Below are positions 40,998 to 51,105 of a stretch of 64,000 bases of DNA, one piece after another. Source of the stretch: Betaproteobacteria bacterium (GTDB lineage Bacteria; Pseudomonadota; Gammaproteobacteria; Burkholderiales; SG8-41); contig JAHFRL010000009.1 of the NCBI GenBank assembly GCA_023266235.1, positions 1 to 64,000 of the forward strand, given 5' to 3'. The first letter of the stretch is position 1. Each line of letters begins with the position of its first letter. The notes under the pieces are model-generated. The model ran no database searches. It saw only the letters and a list, made by a program, of their open reading frames with translations, and had not been told where the DNA came from. The position numbers were made by a program, and so were the translations under genes.

Positions 40998-41828
40998 TCA
41001 CGCTTTCCACCCCAGCCACTCGCACACGCCGCGGCCCATGATCCATTCCTTATCTGCAGCGCTGAGCCACGGGATTTCTTCCGTGAACAAGGTGACGTGC
41101 TGGCGATACGGGATCGGCGAGCGCGACAGATCGGTGCCCCAGAACAGGCGCTTGGGGCCGAACGCGTCGTAGGCCTGGCGGAGGTATCCGTGCAGCGAGC
41201 GATACGGATACGTGTCCGTCGAGTAGCACGGCAGCGCGCTCGCCTTCGCCGCGACGTTGGGGCGCTTGGCGATCGCCAACAACAGGTCGAACTCGCGGAA
41301 CGCCGCCTCGTCCTTCTTCGTGCTCGAGAGCGCGAGGTGGTCCATCACGAGCTTGAGGCCCGGGTAGCGCTGCGCGACGCGGTCGATCAGGTGCACCATC
41401 GAATGCGGTACCAGCACGTAGACCGGCACGCCGGCTTTCTCCGCCTCCGCCCACACCCAGTCCATATGGCCTTCGGTCAGCAGCGGCGCGAGGATCGGCG
41501 TATGGAAGGTAAAGCGCAGCCCGAGCATGCCGGGCTGCTTGCGCCAAGCGGCAAGCGATCCGCGCGCGCCCGGCGCCGCCGGATCGAGCCGGCCCATGGT
41601 GGCGAAACGCCCCGGGTGGGCGAGTGCGGCTGCGCTGGCGAGGTCATTGCGGTCGCCCTCCCACGACGGCGGCACGATCACGACGCGATCGACGCCGGCC
41701 GCGTCCATTTCGCGCAGAAGGTCGTCCGCGCTCAGCGGCACAGGTCTTTGCGGTGCCGCCCGCTGCGGCCACGGCCGCTCGGGCGTATTGGCGCCCCAGA
41801 TGTGCACTTGCGAATCAACGATCAGCAT
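40998..41828 (-). CDS. Amidohydrolase-family protein (PF04909 type)
   Basis: 276 residues. MLIVDSQVHIWGANTPERPW is a variant of the usual DxHxH start, here SQVHIW with only one of the two histidines; MDHLALSS and WGTDLSRSPIPYRQHV carry later family motifs. The loss of one N-terminal histidine is common in the SQVHxW subgroup and suggests metal-independent or altered metal binding. It probably acts on a lactone or acid. It is followed by the thioesterase and a Bug receptor on the same strand. Confidence 0.8.
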   Translation of the reverse strand: MLIVDSQVHIWGANTPERPWPQRAAPQRPVPLSADDLLREMDAAGVDRVVIVPPSWEGDRNDLASAAALAHPGRFATMGRLDPAAPGARGSLAAWRKQPGMLGLRFTFHTPILAPLLTEGHMDWVWAEAEKAGVPVYVLVPHSMVHLIDRVAQRYPGLKLVMDHLALSSTKKDEAAFREFDLLLAIAKRPNVAAKASALPCYSTDTYPYRSLHGYLRQAYDAFGPKRLFWGTDLSRSPIPYRQHVTLFTEEIPWLSAADKEWIMGRGVCEWLGWKA

Positions 41829-42064
41829 CGCGGTTTGCTCCGGTTAGATGTCGCCTGACTGCAGACGAGTGTAGTGCGGCTCTCCCGGACCGCCGGGCGC
41901 CTGCACGCAACAAGAACACGCCGCCCCCATTTTCATTTACCGGCGCGGATAGTGCAATAATCCGGGGCACCCAAAAGTGCCGGCCGGGCTTATCATGTCT
42001 ATGCCCGACCGCCGTAGACCAGCCGTCACGCATGGCTGCGCGCACACCAGGGTACCGAGGAAAA

Positions 42065-43006
42065 ATGATGCGCATGAGACACCTGTTGTTGAGTTTTCTG
42101 CTGGCGCCGGGTGGAGTCGCTTGCGCCCAAAGCTATCCGGACAGGCCGATCCGGGTGCTCGTGCCGTTTGCCGCTGGCAGCGGGACCGACATCCTGGCGC
42201 GGATCGTGACCGAGGAGCTGCGCACCGCGATGGGCGCCAATTTCGTGATCGACAACCGGGCCGGCGCTTCGGGCCAGATCGCGGCGGAGCTGGCGGCCAG
42301 GGCCAGCCCCGATGGCTACACGCTGTTCCTGAGCACCAACACGCCGCATTCGGCGAATCCGTTCCTGTTCAAGAAGCTCAACTACGATCCGGTCAAGGAC
42401 TTTGCGGCAGTCTCGCGCATGATCTACTACGTGTTCATCCTGGTGGCGAACCCGAATTCGGGCATCAAGACCGTCCCCGACCTTATCGCCTACGTCAAAG
42501 CGAACCCCGGCAAGATTTCTTACGCGTTCGGCAACAGCACGGGGCAGGTCAACGGCGCGTACTTCGTCAGCGCTGCGAAGCTCGATGCGCTGCCCGTGCC
42601 GTACAAGAGCACGCCGCCCGCGATGACGGACCTGATCGCCGGGCAGGTTCACTACATGTTCGTCGACGCGGCGTCGAGTCAGGGACACGTCAAGTCGGGC
42701 CGGCTGCGCGCAATCGCGGTCATGTCCGACAAGTGGTCCGACGTGCTGCCCGAGCTGCCGGCCGTCGGCGAAACAGTGCCGGGCTTCGACACCGTGCCGT
42801 GGGCCGGCATGTTTGTTCCGGCCGGCACGCCGAATACCATCATTACAAGACTGAACCGGGAAATCGTGAAGGCGATCAATCAACGGCTGGCGGAAACGGG
42901 CCTGCAGCCGGCGCCGAGCACGCCAGTCGAACTCGACCAATTCGTCAAACAGCAGCGTGCGGCCTGGGGCAAGAAAATCAAAGACGCCGGTATTCAGCCC
43001 GAGTAG
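42065..43006 (+). CDS. Bug/TctC-family periplasmic solute receptor
   Basis: 313 residues from the ATG at 42065 (GAGGAA 5-10 bases before it). Signal peptide ends GGVACAQ, then SYPDRPIRVLVPFAAGSGTD. The loop DNRAGASGQIAAELAARASP and the ending TPVELDQFVKQQRAAW follow the family. It is followed 5 bases later by the kinase gene, an odd partner for a receptor; the short gap suggests one transcript. The upstream 236 bases to the divergent amidohydrolase show no clear regulatory element. Confidence 0.9.
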   Translation: MMRMRHLLLSFLLAPGGVACAQSYPDRPIRVLVPFAAGSGTDILARIVTEELRTAMGANFVIDNRAGASGQIAAELAARASPDGYTLFLSTNTPHSANPFLFKKLNYDPVKDFAAVSRMIYYVFILVANPNSGIKTVPDLIAYVKANPGKISYAFGNSTGQVNGAYFVSAAKLDALPVPYKSTPPAMTDLIAGQVHYMFVDAASSQGHVKSGRLRAIAVMSDKWSDVLPELPAVGETVPGFDTVPWAGMFVPAGTPNTIITRLNREIVKAINQRLAETGLQPAPSTPVELDQFVKQQRAAWGKKIKDAGIQPE

Positions 43007-43011
43007 CAGCC

Positions 43012-44277
43012 ATGCTCAACCGCGTCGGCAAGTACGAGTTGAAAAGCACGCTGGGCACCGGCGCGTCCGGCACGGTGTATCTCGCGGTCGACACCTTTTC
43101 CAACACCGAGGTCGCGCTCAAAGTGATCAATCCGGCGGTATTCGAGGATCCCGCCATCCGCGCGCAGTTTTTGAACGAGGCCTCTCTTGCCGGCCAGCTG
43201 CACCACCCGCATATCGTTTCAATTCTCGATGCCGTGGTGACCGATGATTCCGGGCACATTGCGATGGAGTACGTGCCGGGAGGGAATCTCGCGAAGCGCG
43301 CGAGCGCGCCGAACCTGTTCTCCATCGAGGACGCAATCCAGGTTGGGTTCAAGTGTTGCGGCGCGCTCGACTACGCGTTTCGCCAGGGCATTGTGCACCG
43401 CGATGTAAAGCCCGCAAATATCATGGTGGTCAAGGGTACGGACGTGAAAATCGCCGACTTTGGCGCCGCTTATCTGCGCAAGAACCCGGCGGCCGAAATC
43501 ATAACCATCGGCTCCCCCGCTTATATGTCGCCGGAGCAAATCGGCGCGCAACCGTTGACGCTCCAGAGCGACATGTTCTCGCTGGGCACGGTGCTCTACG
43601 AACTGCTTACCGGACAGCGGCCGTTTATTGCGCCGACCGTGCAGGCAACGCTCGACAAAATAACGACCGGGGAGCCGCTGCCGCCGAGCCGCGTGCGGCC
43701 GGCGCTGCCCTCCGAGCTCGACCGGATATTACTGAAGGTCTTGCACAAAACCCCCGCGGCGCGCTTTACGACGTGGGCCGAGTTCGCGCTTGAGCTGGCG
43801 AAAGTGGGAAGGCTCAGTTTCCATCAGCAGATTATCCAGGACAGCGAGAAATATGATGCGCTCAGGCGCGTCGAGATGCTGCAAAAGCTCGACGACGCCC
43901 AGATCTGGGAATTGGTCCAGGCCGGACGCTGGATGCGTTTGCCGGCGCGCAGTTCGATCATTCGGGAAAACGATGCCGGCCAAAGTCTTTTCTTCCTGGC
44001 AAAAGGGCAAGCCAAGGCCACCAGGCAAGGGCGCTTGCTCAACTTGATCGGGGCGGGCGAATGTTTCGGCGAAATGAGTTACATCCGCGGCGGCGAAATG
44101 CCGCGACAGGCGACGATTGATTCCTTGACGGAAGTGACGTTTGCCGAATTTGAGGCCGCCTCATTGGAGCAAATGAGCGCCGGCTGCCAACTCCACTTCA
44201 TGCGGGCATTGGTGCGCACCCTGGTGGAACGCCTGCAACTCGCCAATACCCGGATTTCTCCGGCGGCCAGCCCTTGA
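43012..44277 (+). CDS. Ser/Thr protein kinase with C-terminal cNMP-binding-like domain
   Basis: 421 residues. Residues 8 to about 265 form a Hanks-type kinase: LGTGASGTVYL (phosphate loop), K37 in VALKV, E56, catalytic HRDVKPANI (H129, R130, D131) and DFG at 149-151, all intact. The activation segment ends SPEQ. After about residue 290 the sequence (RSSIIRENDAGQSLFFLAKG, then GECFGEMSYIRGGEMPRQAT) is a cyclic-nucleotide-binding-like domain with a phosphate-cassette pattern FGE...R.A. No transmembrane segment is seen, so it is a cytoplasmic kinase that may be gated by a nucleotide. It follows a Bug receptor by 5 bases and is closed by a terminator. Confidence 0.88.
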   Translation: MLNRVGKYELKSTLGTGASGTVYLAVDTFSNTEVALKVINPAVFEDPAIRAQFLNEASLAGQLHHPHIVSILDAVVTDDSGHIAMEYVPGGNLAKRASAPNLFSIEDAIQVGFKCCGALDYAFRQGIVHRDVKPANIMVVKGTDVKIADFGAAYLRKNPAAEIITIGSPAYMSPEQIGAQPLTLQSDMFSLGTVLYELLTGQRPFIAPTVQATLDKITTGEPLPPSRVRPALPSELDRILLKVLHKTPAARFTTWAEFALELAKVGRLSFHQQIIQDSEKYDALRRVEMLQKLDDAQIWELVQAGRWMRLPARSSIIRENDAGQSLFFLAKGQAKATRQGRLLNLIGAGECFGEMSYIRGGEMPRQATIDSLTEVTFAEFEAASLEQMSAGCQLHFMRALVRTLVERLQLANTRISPAASP

Positions 44278-44368
44278 TCCGTCGTCGCGCTTGCCGCAAG
44301 CGCGCGCTGACGACGAGGTGCTGCGTGACAGCGGGCTGCGGCTGCGCCAAAGAGGGCGGCCAGCCGGT

Positions 44369-44398
44369 AAAAAAAGCCGGGCTATCCCGGCTTTTTTT
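44369..44398 (+). terminator. Bidirectional rho-independent terminator
   Basis: AAAAAAAGCCGGG, CTAT, CCCGGCTTTTTTT: a 9-bp GC-rich stem with A and T runs on the two sides. It separates the kinase gene from the convergent outer-membrane protein gene and can end transcripts from both. Confidence 0.9.
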
Positions 44399-44412
44399 CG
44401 GCCTGAATTTTC

Positions 44413-45069
44413 TCAGAATTTGTACAGCAGACTGGCCGAAAATACATCCACGTCGGCACGCCCGCTGAAGCCGTCGCTGATGCGGTAGCGCTCCCATTCT
44501 CCGCGCACGCCGACATTCTTCGTGAAATCAAATTCCGCCCCGAGGCCGAATTTGTAATTCACCTGGTTCCTGCTCGGAGTCGGATTGGCCAGCGGCGCGG
44601 CGGCGCCGGTGCCGAAGAACAAATCACTGGTTTTCGAAGACTGGACCCCGACTCTGCCCAACAGCGAAAATCTGTCCGCCACCACCGGGATCATGCCGAG
44701 GAGATCAAGGTTCCAGCCATGGTTATTTTTCACGTCGCCGTGCAGGCTGCCGGCGGGAGTTGTCGTCGAGTTGAAGCTGAATTTACCCAGATTGAAGTAT
44801 CCGCCTTCGACCGCGAAGTAGCGGTTGAACTGGTAACCGAGGAACGCCTTGTACTCGAGGCTGTGTTCGCTTTTGGCCGTCGCGGTTGCAGTCGCCCCCG
44901 TGCCGACCAGCACGGCATTGATGCTGGAGTCCTCGATCTTTCCCCGCGACTGGCCGGCGCCCGCCCCCAGGTACCATGTTCCGGCTGGTTCGGCGGCCAG
45001 TGCGGCCGGACCCATGATCGCCGTACCGGCGATCAATGCCACAGTCAAAACAAGTTTCCTCGCTTGCAT
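44413..45069 (-). CDS. OmpA/opacity-type outer-membrane beta-barrel protein
   Basis: 218 residues from the ATG at 45069 (AGGGGG upstream). Signal peptide ends PAALAAEPA, followed by GTWYLGAGAGQSRGKIED and alternating strands such as AFLGYQFNRYFAVEGGYFNL, RFSLLGRVGVQSS and VRGEWERYRIS, with a C-terminal ASLLYKF ending in phenylalanine, the outer-membrane assembly signal. It matches the eight-strand OmpA N-terminal barrel type; there is no peptidoglycan-binding domain. Function is probably surface stability or adhesion. Confidence 0.85.
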   Translation of the reverse strand: MQARKLVLTVALIAGTAIMGPAALAAEPAGTWYLGAGAGQSRGKIEDSSINAVLVGTGATATATAKSEHSLEYKAFLGYQFNRYFAVEGGYFNLGKFSFNSTTTPAGSLHGDVKNNHGWNLDLLGMIPVVADRFSLLGRVGVQSSKTSDLFFGTGAAAPLANPTPSRNQVNYKFGLGAEFDFTKNVGVRGEWERYRISDGFSGRADVDVFSASLLYKF

Positions 45070-45186
45070 TTGTCCCCCTCCCGTTGCAACACCCGATTTG
45101 GCGGTCCCGCCAGGCTGCTCAAATTGCAGGAACCGCGACGCGAACCATAGTGTATCCGAATTCATGGAATATGCTCCAATATCGCG

Positions 45187-46974
<1,788 letters not shown>

Positions 46975-47114
46975 GCGGCTATCCTAGCACTCCGGCCACC
47001 GGCGGTGAGAGAACGCGGCTGCCCGCGCCAGATGTTAAAATCCACGACATCCACCTGCCGGCGCTCGACGCAAGCCCGCACCGTCCGCGCCCGCACATCA
47101 CCAGGAGGGGCGCC

Positions 47115-47561
47115 ATGCCCGTCGGCAAACTCGATCACTACTCGATCCGCACCCTCGACATCGAGGCTTCACGCAAGTTCTACACCGAGGTGATGGGTTT
47201 CGAAGTCGGTTTCCGGCCGCCGTTCAATTTTCCCGGCCTGTGGCTCTACAACGGCGCGCCCCACCCCGAATCGTACGGCGTGGTGCATCTCATCGGCGTG
47301 GACCTGAACAATCCGGCAGGCCTCAAGGAATATCTCGGCGACCGCGACCTCGATTCGCTCAAGGGCACCGGCACTGTCGATCACATCGCGTTCAGCGCTA
47401 CGGGTCTTGCCGACATGCGCGAGCGTCTGCAGCGTCATGCCGCGCCCTGCCGCGAGCGCACCGTGCCCGCGCTCGGCCTGCACCAGGTGTTCTTCGAGGA
47501 CCCGAGCGGCGTCACCATCGAGCTGAATTTCCCCGCCGCCGAAGCGCAGCGTGCGACGTAG
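47115..47561 (+). CDS. VOC/glyoxalase-family protein
   Basis: 148 residues from the ATG at 47115 with AGGAGGGG before it. KLDHYSIRTLDIEASRKFYT, GTVDHIAFSATGL and FFEDPSGVTIELNF give the two beta-alpha-beta-beta-beta modules and the metal ligands H-H-E of vicinal oxygen chelate enzymes. Members include ring-cleavage dioxygenases, glyoxalase and epimerases. It is followed 33 bases later by a flavin monooxygenase on the same strand, so it may cleave or modify the hydroxylated product. Confidence 0.85.
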   Translation: MPVGKLDHYSIRTLDIEASRKFYTEVMGFEVGFRPPFNFPGLWLYNGAPHPESYGVVHLIGVDLNNPAGLKEYLGDRDLDSLKGTGTVDHIAFSATGLADMRERLQRHAAPCRERTVPALGLHQVFFEDPSGVTIELNFPAAEAQRAT

Positions 47562-47594
47562 GGCCGGTTTGGCCGCGCCGGACGACAGCCGTTC

Positions 47595-48809
47595 ATGCCG
47601 CCCACCGCCCACCGGCCGCGCGCGCTCGTCATCGGGGGCTCGCTCGGCGGTCTCTTCACCGCCAATCTGCTGCTGCGTTGCGGCTGGGACGTGGAAGTAT
47701 TTGAACAATCCGGCGCGGAACTGGCGGGGCGGGGCGCCGGCATCATCACGCATCCCGAGCTCTTCGCTGCGCTGGAACGCATCGGCGTCCCGCTCGACGA
47801 CAGCTTCGGCGTCGACATTCCGGAGCGCGTGACCTTCGACCGCAGCGGCGCGGTCATCGGCACCCTGCCGCTGCCGCAATGCCTCACGACCTGGGGCCGG
47901 CTGTACCAGTTGCTGCGCGAGGCATTCCCGCGCGAGCGCTACCACTTCGGCTGTTCCTTCCGGCGCCTCGCGCAGGACGCCAACTGCGTCACCGCCCGCT
48001 TCGCCAACGGCGCCACCGCGCGCGGCGATCTGCTGGTCGGCGCCGACGGCATCCGCTCCGCCGTGCGCGGGCAACTCCTGCCCGGGGTGAAGCCCGTTTA
48101 CGCGGGCTATGTCGCATGGCGCGGACTCGCCGCCGAAAACCTCTTTTCGCCCGCCGTGCACCACGATCTGTTCCCGAAGTTCGCCTTTTGCCTGCCGCCG
48201 CGCGAGCACATGCTCGGATACCCGGTCGCCGGCTTCACCAACTCGACGCGCCCCGGCGAGCGCTGTTTCAATTTCGTGTGGTACCGCCCGGCCGAGGAGT
48301 CGCGCGAACTGACGCGCCTGTGCACCGACGCCCTGGGCGGACTCCACCCCATGTCGATCCCGCCCCCGCTCATTCGTCCCGAGGTGCTGGCCGAAATGCA
48401 CCATGCGGCGCAAGCGCTGCTCTCGCCGCAATTTGTCGAAGTCGTGCGCCACGCCCGGCAGCCGTTTTTCCAGCCGATTTTCGACCTCGAATCGCCGCAG
48501 ATGGCTTGCGGACGGGTCGCGTTGCTCGGCGATGCCGCCTACGTCGCGCGACCGCACTGCGGCATGGGCGTCACCAAGGCGGCCGGCGACGCGCTGCTGC
48601 TCGCCGATGCGCTGCGCGATGCGGATGAGAAAATCCCGGTGGCGCTCGACCGCTATCAGACCGGGCGGGCGCGGTTCGGCCCGGCGGTCGTCGGCCGCGC
48701 CCGCGAACTGGGCTCCTATCTGCAGGGCAGCAACGCGCCCGCAGCCGCGCGCCATCACACGCCCGAAGCGGTGATGCGCGAGATCGCCGTAGAGATGAAA
48801 TTCGCGTGA
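47595..48809 (+). CDS. FAD-dependent aromatic-type monooxygenase
   Basis: 404 residues. RALVIGGSLGGLFTANLLLR is the N-terminal nucleotide-binding fold, GADGIRSAVRGQLLPG the DG motif and LLGDAAYVARPHCGMGVTKA the GD motif of class A flavoprotein hydroxylases. The wording is closest to the 2,6-dihydroxypyridine 3-monooxygenase type. Such enzymes hydroxylate electron-rich rings using NADH and oxygen. It follows the VOC gene, suggesting hydroxylation and then ring cleavage or rearrangement. Confidence 0.85.
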   Translation: MPPTAHRPRALVIGGSLGGLFTANLLLRCGWDVEVFEQSGAELAGRGAGIITHPELFAALERIGVPLDDSFGVDIPERVTFDRSGAVIGTLPLPQCLTTWGRLYQLLREAFPRERYHFGCSFRRLAQDANCVTARFANGATARGDLLVGADGIRSAVRGQLLPGVKPVYAGYVAWRGLAAENLFSPAVHHDLFPKFAFCLPPREHMLGYPVAGFTNSTRPGERCFNFVWYRPAEESRELTRLCTDALGGLHPMSIPPPLIRPEVLAEMHHAAQALLSPQFVEVVRHARQPFFQPIFDLESPQMACGRVALLGDAAYVARPHCGMGVTKAAGDALLLADALRDADEKIPVALDRYQTGRARFGPAVVGRARELGSYLQGSNAPAAARHHTPEAVMREIAVEMKFA

Positions 48810-48826
48810 ATGAACGGTATCGCCGC

Positions 48827-48846
48827 GGCGAGCGGGGGATCGACCC
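48827..48846 (+). repeat. 20-bp direct repeat, copy 1
   Basis: GGCGAGCGGGGGATCGACCC. A copy with one change lies at 49768-49787 in the same orientation, so the pair brackets the class II aldolase gene, 941 bases apart. No terminal inverted repeats or transposase are seen between them. Confidence 0.6.
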
Positions 48847-48918
48847 TTCGCATGGACGACGGGGGCATGCGCGATGAGTGACGGGGAACACTCCCCCACA
48901 CCCATCCCGCCTCACCCC

Positions 48919-49698
48919 TCACTGCTTGTACGACGGATCGAGCCTGTCGAGCATGCGCAGCAGCGCCCGCCACTCGCCTTTCTTCTCCTGGTAGCCGGGG
49001 CGCTCGAACTGGCGCGCAACCTTTTCGGCGATTGCGGGCGGCGCAATGCGCAGCTTCGCGCCGCCGGCCAGCGCGCTGATCTGCGCCTGGCATGCGCGCT
49101 CGAGATAGTACATGTAATCGAAAGCCTGGCGCACGGTGGTGCCGCACGCGAGCAGGCCGTGATTGCGCAGAATCATCGTCATGCGGCTGCCGAGATCGCG
49201 GACCAGGCGCTGCTGCTCGTCGAGGTCGAGCGCCACCCCTTCATAATCGTGGTAAGAAACGTTGCCCGTCAGCCGCATCGCATGCTGCGAGATCGGCAGC
49301 AGACCCTGCTCCTGGGCCGCAACGCCGATGCCGGCGGCGGTATGCGTGTGCATCACGCAGTTGATCTCGGCGCGGGCGCGGTGCACGGCGCTGTGGATTA
49401 CGTAGCCGGCCTGATTGATCCCCAGGCCCGTCGGGTCGTCGACGATCTCGCCGTCGAGCGTGACCTTGACCAGATTCGACGCACGGATTTCATCCCACAT
49501 CAGGCCGAAGGCGTTGATCAGGAAATGATGATCGGGACCGGGCACGCGCGCCGAGATGTGCGTGTAGATCAGGTCAGTCATGCGGAAGTAAGCCGCAGCG
49601 CGATAACACGCAGCGAGGTCGACACGCACTTCCCATTCATCGGCGCTGACGCGCTCCCTGACGGGCGTTTCGGCCAGCCTGCGGACCTTGGAACTCAT
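48919..49698 (-). CDS. Class II aldolase/adducin-family protein
   Basis: 259 residues from the ATG at 49698 (GAGGAG upstream). LAACYRAAAYFRMTDLIYTH and ISARVPGPDHHFLINAFGLM, then CVMHTHTAAGIGVAAQ, HDYEGVALD and RNHGLLACGTTVRQAFDYMY form the class II aldolase/adducin domain; the zinc histidines of HTHT and RNHG are present. Members cleave or epimerise sugar phosphates, but many decarboxylate or act on other acids. It lies alone, facing the monooxygenase gene. Confidence 0.85.
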   Translation of the reverse strand: MSSKVRRLAETPVRERVSADEWEVRVDLAACYRAAAYFRMTDLIYTHISARVPGPDHHFLINAFGLMWDEIRASNLVKVTLDGEIVDDPTGLGINQAGYVIHSAVHRARAEINCVMHTHTAAGIGVAAQEQGLLPISQHAMRLTGNVSYHDYEGVALDLDEQQRLVRDLGSRMTMILRNHGLLACGTTVRQAFDYMYYLERACQAQISALAGGAKLRIAPPAIAEKVARQFERPGYQEKKGEWRALLRMLDRLDPSYKQ

Positions 49699-49767
49699 CT
49701 GCCGTCTCCTCAGCGGGTTGGACAATCGCCGAATGCGCACGCGTAGCTATCGTAACACCATGGCTAC

Positions 49768-49787
49768 GGCGAGCGGGAGATCGACCC
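49768..49787 (+). repeat. 20-bp direct repeat, copy 2
   Basis: GGCGAGCGGGAGATCGACCC differs from copy 1 at 48827-48846 at one base. Confidence 0.6.
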
Positions 49788-49943
49788 CGATCCTGTCTTG
49801 CTTTGCGCCAAACGATGGCCAGGGGTTTGGACCTGAGTAGGTAGCCCGGGATATCGCCGCTGGCCCCAATTTTTGAAAATATTGCTTCCGGGGATCGAGT
49901 TGGCTAAAGTACCTGTGGCACATCACGCATGACGGGAGGGTGC

Positions 49944-50474
49944 ATGAAAAAAAACGGTTCAATCCTGGCAATTCTTCTGACGTTGCTCTTGTTCGCGTAT
50001 CCAGGCCTGGTGGCTGCCGTGGAGGTAGGCGACAAGGCGCCGGATTTCGAGCTGCCGAGCACCCAGGCAGGAAAATTCAGGCTCAGCGCTCTTGCCGGCA
50101 GGAAAAACGTCGTCGTCCAGTTCTACGTGCTCGACTTCACGCCGACGTGAATACAGGAACTGTCGTCCAGTCGGGACGACTATTCGAAGTTCGAGGCGGC
50201 CGATGCCGAGATCGTGGGGATCAGCGCGAACGTAGGCTTCTCCCAGAAAGCGTTTGCCGATTTTCTCAAGCTCAATTTCCCGCTGCTGAGCGATTTCCCG
50301 GAGCTGAAGGCGATGCAGGCTTACGGGGTGTTGAATGCCGAGCGCAAACTGGCGCAGCGCTCCTACTTCATCGTCGACAAGCAGGGAGTCATCCGCTACA
50401 AGAAAATACTGGGGCGCGGTGAGCCGCTGGTGCCGAACGATACGCTTATCGCGGAACTGAAAAAGATCAACTAA
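49944..50474 (+). CDS. Periplasmic peroxiredoxin, probable selenoprotein (UGA = Sec)
   Basis: Read through the UGA at 50148-50150 this is one 176-residue AhpC/TSA protein. A signal peptide (1 to about 24) precedes VEVGDKAPDFELPSTQAGKF, and VVQFYVLDFTPT leads straight to the UGA, which stands exactly where peroxiredoxins have the peroxidatic cysteine. The frame continues without shift as IQELSSSRDDYSKFEAAD, then FPLLSDFPELKAMQAYGVL and SYFIVDKQGVIRYKK to TAA at 50472. GGAGGG precedes the ATG. A stem-loop fits a bacterial SECIS (50151-50180). It should reduce peroxides in the periplasm; the TlpA-like gene 10 bases downstream may recycle it. A plain nonsense mutation is the alternative, but the position and hairpin argue against it. 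Confidence 0.82.
50148..50150 (+). other. In-frame UGA, predicted selenocysteine codon
   Basis: TGA replaces the codon of the peroxidatic cysteine in the DFTPTxxxxE context of the peroxiredoxin; both flanks stay in frame and conserved. Confidence 0.78.
50151..50180 (+). promoter_or_regulatory. Bacterial SECIS-like stem-loop
   Basis: After the UGA come 11 bases, then GTCGTCC (50162-50168), a 5-base loop AGTCG, and GGACGAC (50174-50180): a perfect 7-bp stem. The apical loop starts 18 bases after the UGA, has a G in its first two positions and contains GU, as in known bacterial SECIS elements read by SelB. Confidence 0.75.
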
Positions 50475-50487
50475 GGCTGCGGTTGTG

Positions 50488-51051
50488 ATGCCTATTGTTT
50501 CCCGCGGCTGGCTGCTTGTCATGCTGGCCGCCCTCCTCCCTGGCAGCGGCCCGCTCTACGCCCAGGCGCCCCGCAACCCGCCAGTTGACTACAAGGTAAT
50601 TCCCAAACTCGAGGAGATGAAGGATCATCCGGCCGCTCCCGATTTCACGCTCGCCAGCCCGGACGGCAAAAAGCTCTCCCTCAAGAACTATCGCGGCAAG
50701 CTGGTGTTCCTGAATTTCTGGGCCACGTGGTGCACGTTCTGCCGGGAAGAGATGCCGGCCATGGAAAACCTCTACCGCGAATTCAGGAGCAGCGGATTTG
50801 TGATCGTGGCGGTGAACGTCAAAGACAAGCGGCAGGATGCGCTGGCCTTTGTCAAGGAATTGAAGCTGAGCTACCCGATCATGCTGGACCCCGACGGGGA
50901 AATAGGGCTGCTGTACGGCGCCTGGGGCATGCCCGCCACCTACCTGATCGACGAAAAGGGCATGGTGCTGGCGCGCCTGTGGGGCCCGGCTGACTGGTAC
51001 AGCCCGTCCGCAAGGGGGCTCATCAAGGCGCTGTTGGAAAAAAAGCAATGA
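50488..51051 (+). CDS. TlpA/ResA-type periplasmic thioredoxin
   Basis: 187 residues from the ATG at 50488 (or the GTG at 50485). A signal peptide ends GPLYAQ. The thioredoxin-like body has APDFTLASPDGKKLSLKNYR, the active site LVFLNFWATWCTFCREEMPA with the pair in WCTFC, and the cis-proline loop WGMPATYLIDEKG. Relatives reduce disulfides of c-type cytochromes or other periplasmic proteins. It follows the peroxiredoxin gene by 10 bases, so it may supply electrons to it. No membrane donor such as DsbD or CcdA lies nearby. Confidence 0.88.
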   Translation: MPIVSRGWLLVMLAALLPGSGPLYAQAPRNPPVDYKVIPKLEEMKDHPAAPDFTLASPDGKKLSLKNYRGKLVFLNFWATWCTFCREEMPAMENLYREFRSSGFVIVAVNVKDKRQDALAFVKELKLSYPIMLDPDGEIGLLYGAWGMPATYLIDEKGMVLARLWGPADWYSPSARGLIKALLEKKQ

Positions 51052-51105
51052 CCGGTTGGATCATGCATGCATTGGTCTTGCATGCAGGCTACCCGCCGAG
51101 GAAAT

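Noticed and set aside
48827..49787. Insertion sequence around the aldolase gene
   Set aside because: There is no transposase and no terminal inverted repeats; the flanking repeats are direct and the gene is an ordinary enzyme gene.
50151..50474. Explaining the split peroxiredoxin by a frameshift
   Set aside because: Both halves are in the same frame and join exactly at the TGA, so no base is lost or gained; only a stop/Sec codon separates them.
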